From an uncultured Lentisphaeria bacterium (GTDB taxonomy: Bacteria > Verrucomicrobiota > Lentisphaeria > Victivallales > UBA1829), in assembly GCA_949282305.1 (NCBI GenBank), contig CASDPB010000035.1:30073-94072 (forward strand): 64,000 nt of DNA. Reading direction: 5' to 3'. Positions 63,100 through 64,000 of this stretch are shown here, in pieces. Numbering within the stretch: position 1 is the stretch's first letter; the number at the start of each line of letters is the position of its first letter. A model generated the notes under the pieces. That model was not told the origin of the DNA, did no database searches, and saw only the letters and a program-made list of their open reading frames with translations. The translations under genes and the position numbers were made by a program.

Positions 63100-63176
63100 G
63101 GAACCATAGCTCAGTCGGTTAGAGCAGGTGACTCATAATCACCGGGTCGCAGGTTCGAGCCCTGCTGGTTCCACCA
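63100..63176 (+). tRNA. tRNA with CAT anticodon (elongator Met, or Ile2)
   Basis: A complete cloverleaf of 77 bases including an encoded CCA. The acceptor stem is GGAACCA/TGGTTCC, the D arm AGCTC...GAGC, the anticodon stem GGTGA/TCACC with loop CTCATAA, and the T arm GCAGG-TTCGAGC-CCTGC. The discriminator is A. The anticodon CAT means elongator methionine or the lysidine-modified isoleucine tRNA; the first pair G-C excludes initiator tRNA. I cannot separate the first two by eye. Its 3' end borders a segment that looks foreign, so it may be an integration site. Confidence 0.93.
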
Positions 63177-63522
63177 ATTTTGTTTATGCATAAATCCTTG
63201 TAAATAAGAAATTTGGGTGCGTTTGAGGTGTTCTCTGAGGCCTTCCTTTCCGATTCTTTTTCTCTTTTTTCGCTGTTTTTTTGAGTGTAAAACGTCAACA
63301 TTCGTCCCACATTCGTCCCGCACTTTTTTGAATCTACACCTCAAGCTGCTTTTTTCAAGTTTTTTCTTCAGGGATGGTCTAATCGCATGTCTCTATCCCT
63401 GTGATTTGGCAGGAAATAGGAGCCTCGGACGCTTCCGGACATTTCGGACGTATATTTACTTACGCATGTGAAGAGAATGTATATATTGAACAATGGCAGG
63501 GGGAAACACATATAGTTCCTTA

Positions 63523-63561
63523 TAAGGAGTTTGGGAAAAGTGTCCGTTTTGTCCGTGAACT
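63523..63561 (+). repeat. 39-bp direct repeat, copy 1
   Basis: It begins ATAAGGAG and ends GTCCGTTTTGTCCGTGAAC. It matches copy 2 at 37 of 39 positions. Confidence 0.75.
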
Positions 63562-63580
63562 CTTGTAGTCCTCGTCCTGA

Positions 63581-63619
63581 TAAGGAATTAGGGAAAAGTG
63601 TCCGTTTTGTCCGTGAACA
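63581..63619 (+). repeat. 39-bp direct repeat, copy 2
   Basis: The second copy begins 58 bases after the start of the first. Each copy contains the small inner repeat GTCCG-TTTT-GTCCG. Confidence 0.75.
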
Positions 63620-63654
63620 TCCTATCGTACATAACAGCAAGCCAACTGCATGGT

Positions 63655-63697
63655 AAAAAAAAGACGGAGGGAAGGCTTGTACTCCTTCGACCTCCGT
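63655..63697 (-). terminator. Strong intrinsic terminator of the DUF932-side transcript
   Basis: On the minus strand ACGGAGG-TC-GAAGG pairs with CCTTC-CCTCCGT around an 8-base loop and is followed by CTTTTTTTT. It would end transcription coming from the DUF932-like gene. Confidence 0.8.
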
Positions 63698-63834
63698 GAT
63701 GCTTTGGGACACCCTCATGCTGCATCACTTCATGGGGCATAGCTTCCGGACAGGAGGACGCAACAGGAGTTCTCCTCCGGAATCTCTTCACGCTGGAAGA
63801 ACCAGTGGAAACTGATGATTTTCCCACAACGGCA

Positions 63835-64000
63835 TCAGTTCCAGAGCTCCGGGCGGTTGCCGTCCAGACCGAAGCAGCGGTTCAGAGCGGCGTAGGAGAC
63901 GTCCACCCGTTGCGGGGTGTATTTCCTGACCGTCTCCGTGAACGCATTCAACAGGCTCCATCTTGTCGGCTCGGCGAACTCCTCGTGCGAGGGATTCTTG
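63835..64000 (-). CDS. 3' end of a DUF932-like phage/plasmid-type gene, cut by window edge
   Basis: Only the last 54 codons and the TGA stop are in the window. The translation includes KNPSHEEFAEPTRWSLLNAFTE, which is like the C-terminal motif of DUF932 proteins found on phages, plasmids and integrative elements, and it ends in LDGNRPELWN. The function of the family is unknown. It supports the view that a mobile element begins after the tRNA. Confidence 0.65.
   Translation of the reverse strand, partial: KNPSHEEFAEPTRWSLLNAFTETVRKYTPQRVDVSYAALNRCFGLDGNRPELWN

Larger units (their letters stand above)
63177..63834. other. AT-rich segment after the tRNA, probable edge of a mobile element
   Basis: These 658 bases have no supported gene. 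They are richer in A and T than the rest of the window. They contain a short tandem ACATTCGTCCC pair (63298-63319), a 39-bp direct repeat and a minus-strand terminator, all listed or mentioned separately. The short frames that cover the tRNA and this region have no protein features. Confidence 0.5.

Noticed and set aside
63111..63344. Reading frames on the minus strand across the tRNA (ending in GGTSRARTCDP-type sequence)
   Set aside because: This is the well-known false protein produced by translating the antisense of a tRNA gene; the cloverleaf explains the sequence.
63523..63619. CRISPR array
   Set aside because: Only two copies with a 19-base gap are present, no further repeats or cas genes are seen, and the spacing is too short.

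Overview
The window is 64 kb of bacterial chromosome with moderately high GC. I infer a member of the Lentisphaerota (PVC superphylum), most like a gut Victivallis-type organism; no 16S rRNA is present to prove it. The inference rests on Gram-negative lipid A genes (lpxC beside a fabZ), pseudopilin-like genes with the [11 protein letters not shown] N-terminus placed next to sugar regulators and secreted glycoside hydrolases, and a dense mix of LacI, GntR, AraC and DeoR regulators. Most of the sequence is stable housekeeping chromosome. Only the right end, after a CAT-anticodon tRNA, looks like a mobile element.

Layout. 1-1 kb: start of pnp and rpsO (minus strand). 1.4-9 kb: a secreted phosphoesterase/PQQ-propeller protein, then a LacI-regulated cassette (LacI, pseudopilin, very large glycoside hydrolase). 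The hydrolase gene is split by a frameshift at an A8 run. 9-15 kb: an ArnB-like aminotransferase, then a GH127/AraC/FucI-like isomerase locus that looks like L-arabinose use, with a clear AraC-type direct-repeat operator. 15-26 kb: tandem fabZ, lpxC, miaA, two small hydrolases, a hypoxanthine-DNA glycosylase, an orphan RND adaptor, rodA, purA, a repeat-rich zinc-ribbon protein and aroA. 26-34 kb: a GT-C membrane glycosyltransferase, a DeoR regulator, a homing-endonuclease-associated repeat protein, and a P-type ATPase behind a manganese (yybP-ykoY) riboswitch. 33-44 kb: tilS, trxA, a decayed PD-(D/E)XK-like protein, sppA, a PfkB kinase, a decayed pseudopilin fragment, a LysR/YeiH pair, and a minus-strand operon ending in thpR and truA. 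44-53 kb: gyrB-recA, then a TPR-ExbB-ExbD-TonB-like operon. 53-60 kb: DUF4186, a CrcB fluoride channel, SDR plus MFS, then a second regulator-hydrolase-pseudopilin cassette led by a GntR/LacI-type hybrid. 60-64 kb: nfo, ilvC, a DUF302 protein, the tRNA, and an AT-rich segment ending in the 3' part of a DUF932-like gene.

How the genes work together. Two complete cassettes, plus one remnant pseudopilin, suggest a recurring module: a sugar-sensing repressor, one secreted clan-A-type hydrolase, and one pseudopilin-like protein. I regard this module as the best candidate for an undescribed system here; I infer that the pseudopilin is a dedicated secretion or surface partner of the hydrolase. Other unusual features are the double-hotdog FabZ with a dead second half, an ExbD without its membrane aspartate, a nuclease-fold protein that keeps its Fe-S cysteines but has lost its catalytic residues, and a 20-residue repeat array behind a zinc ribbon.
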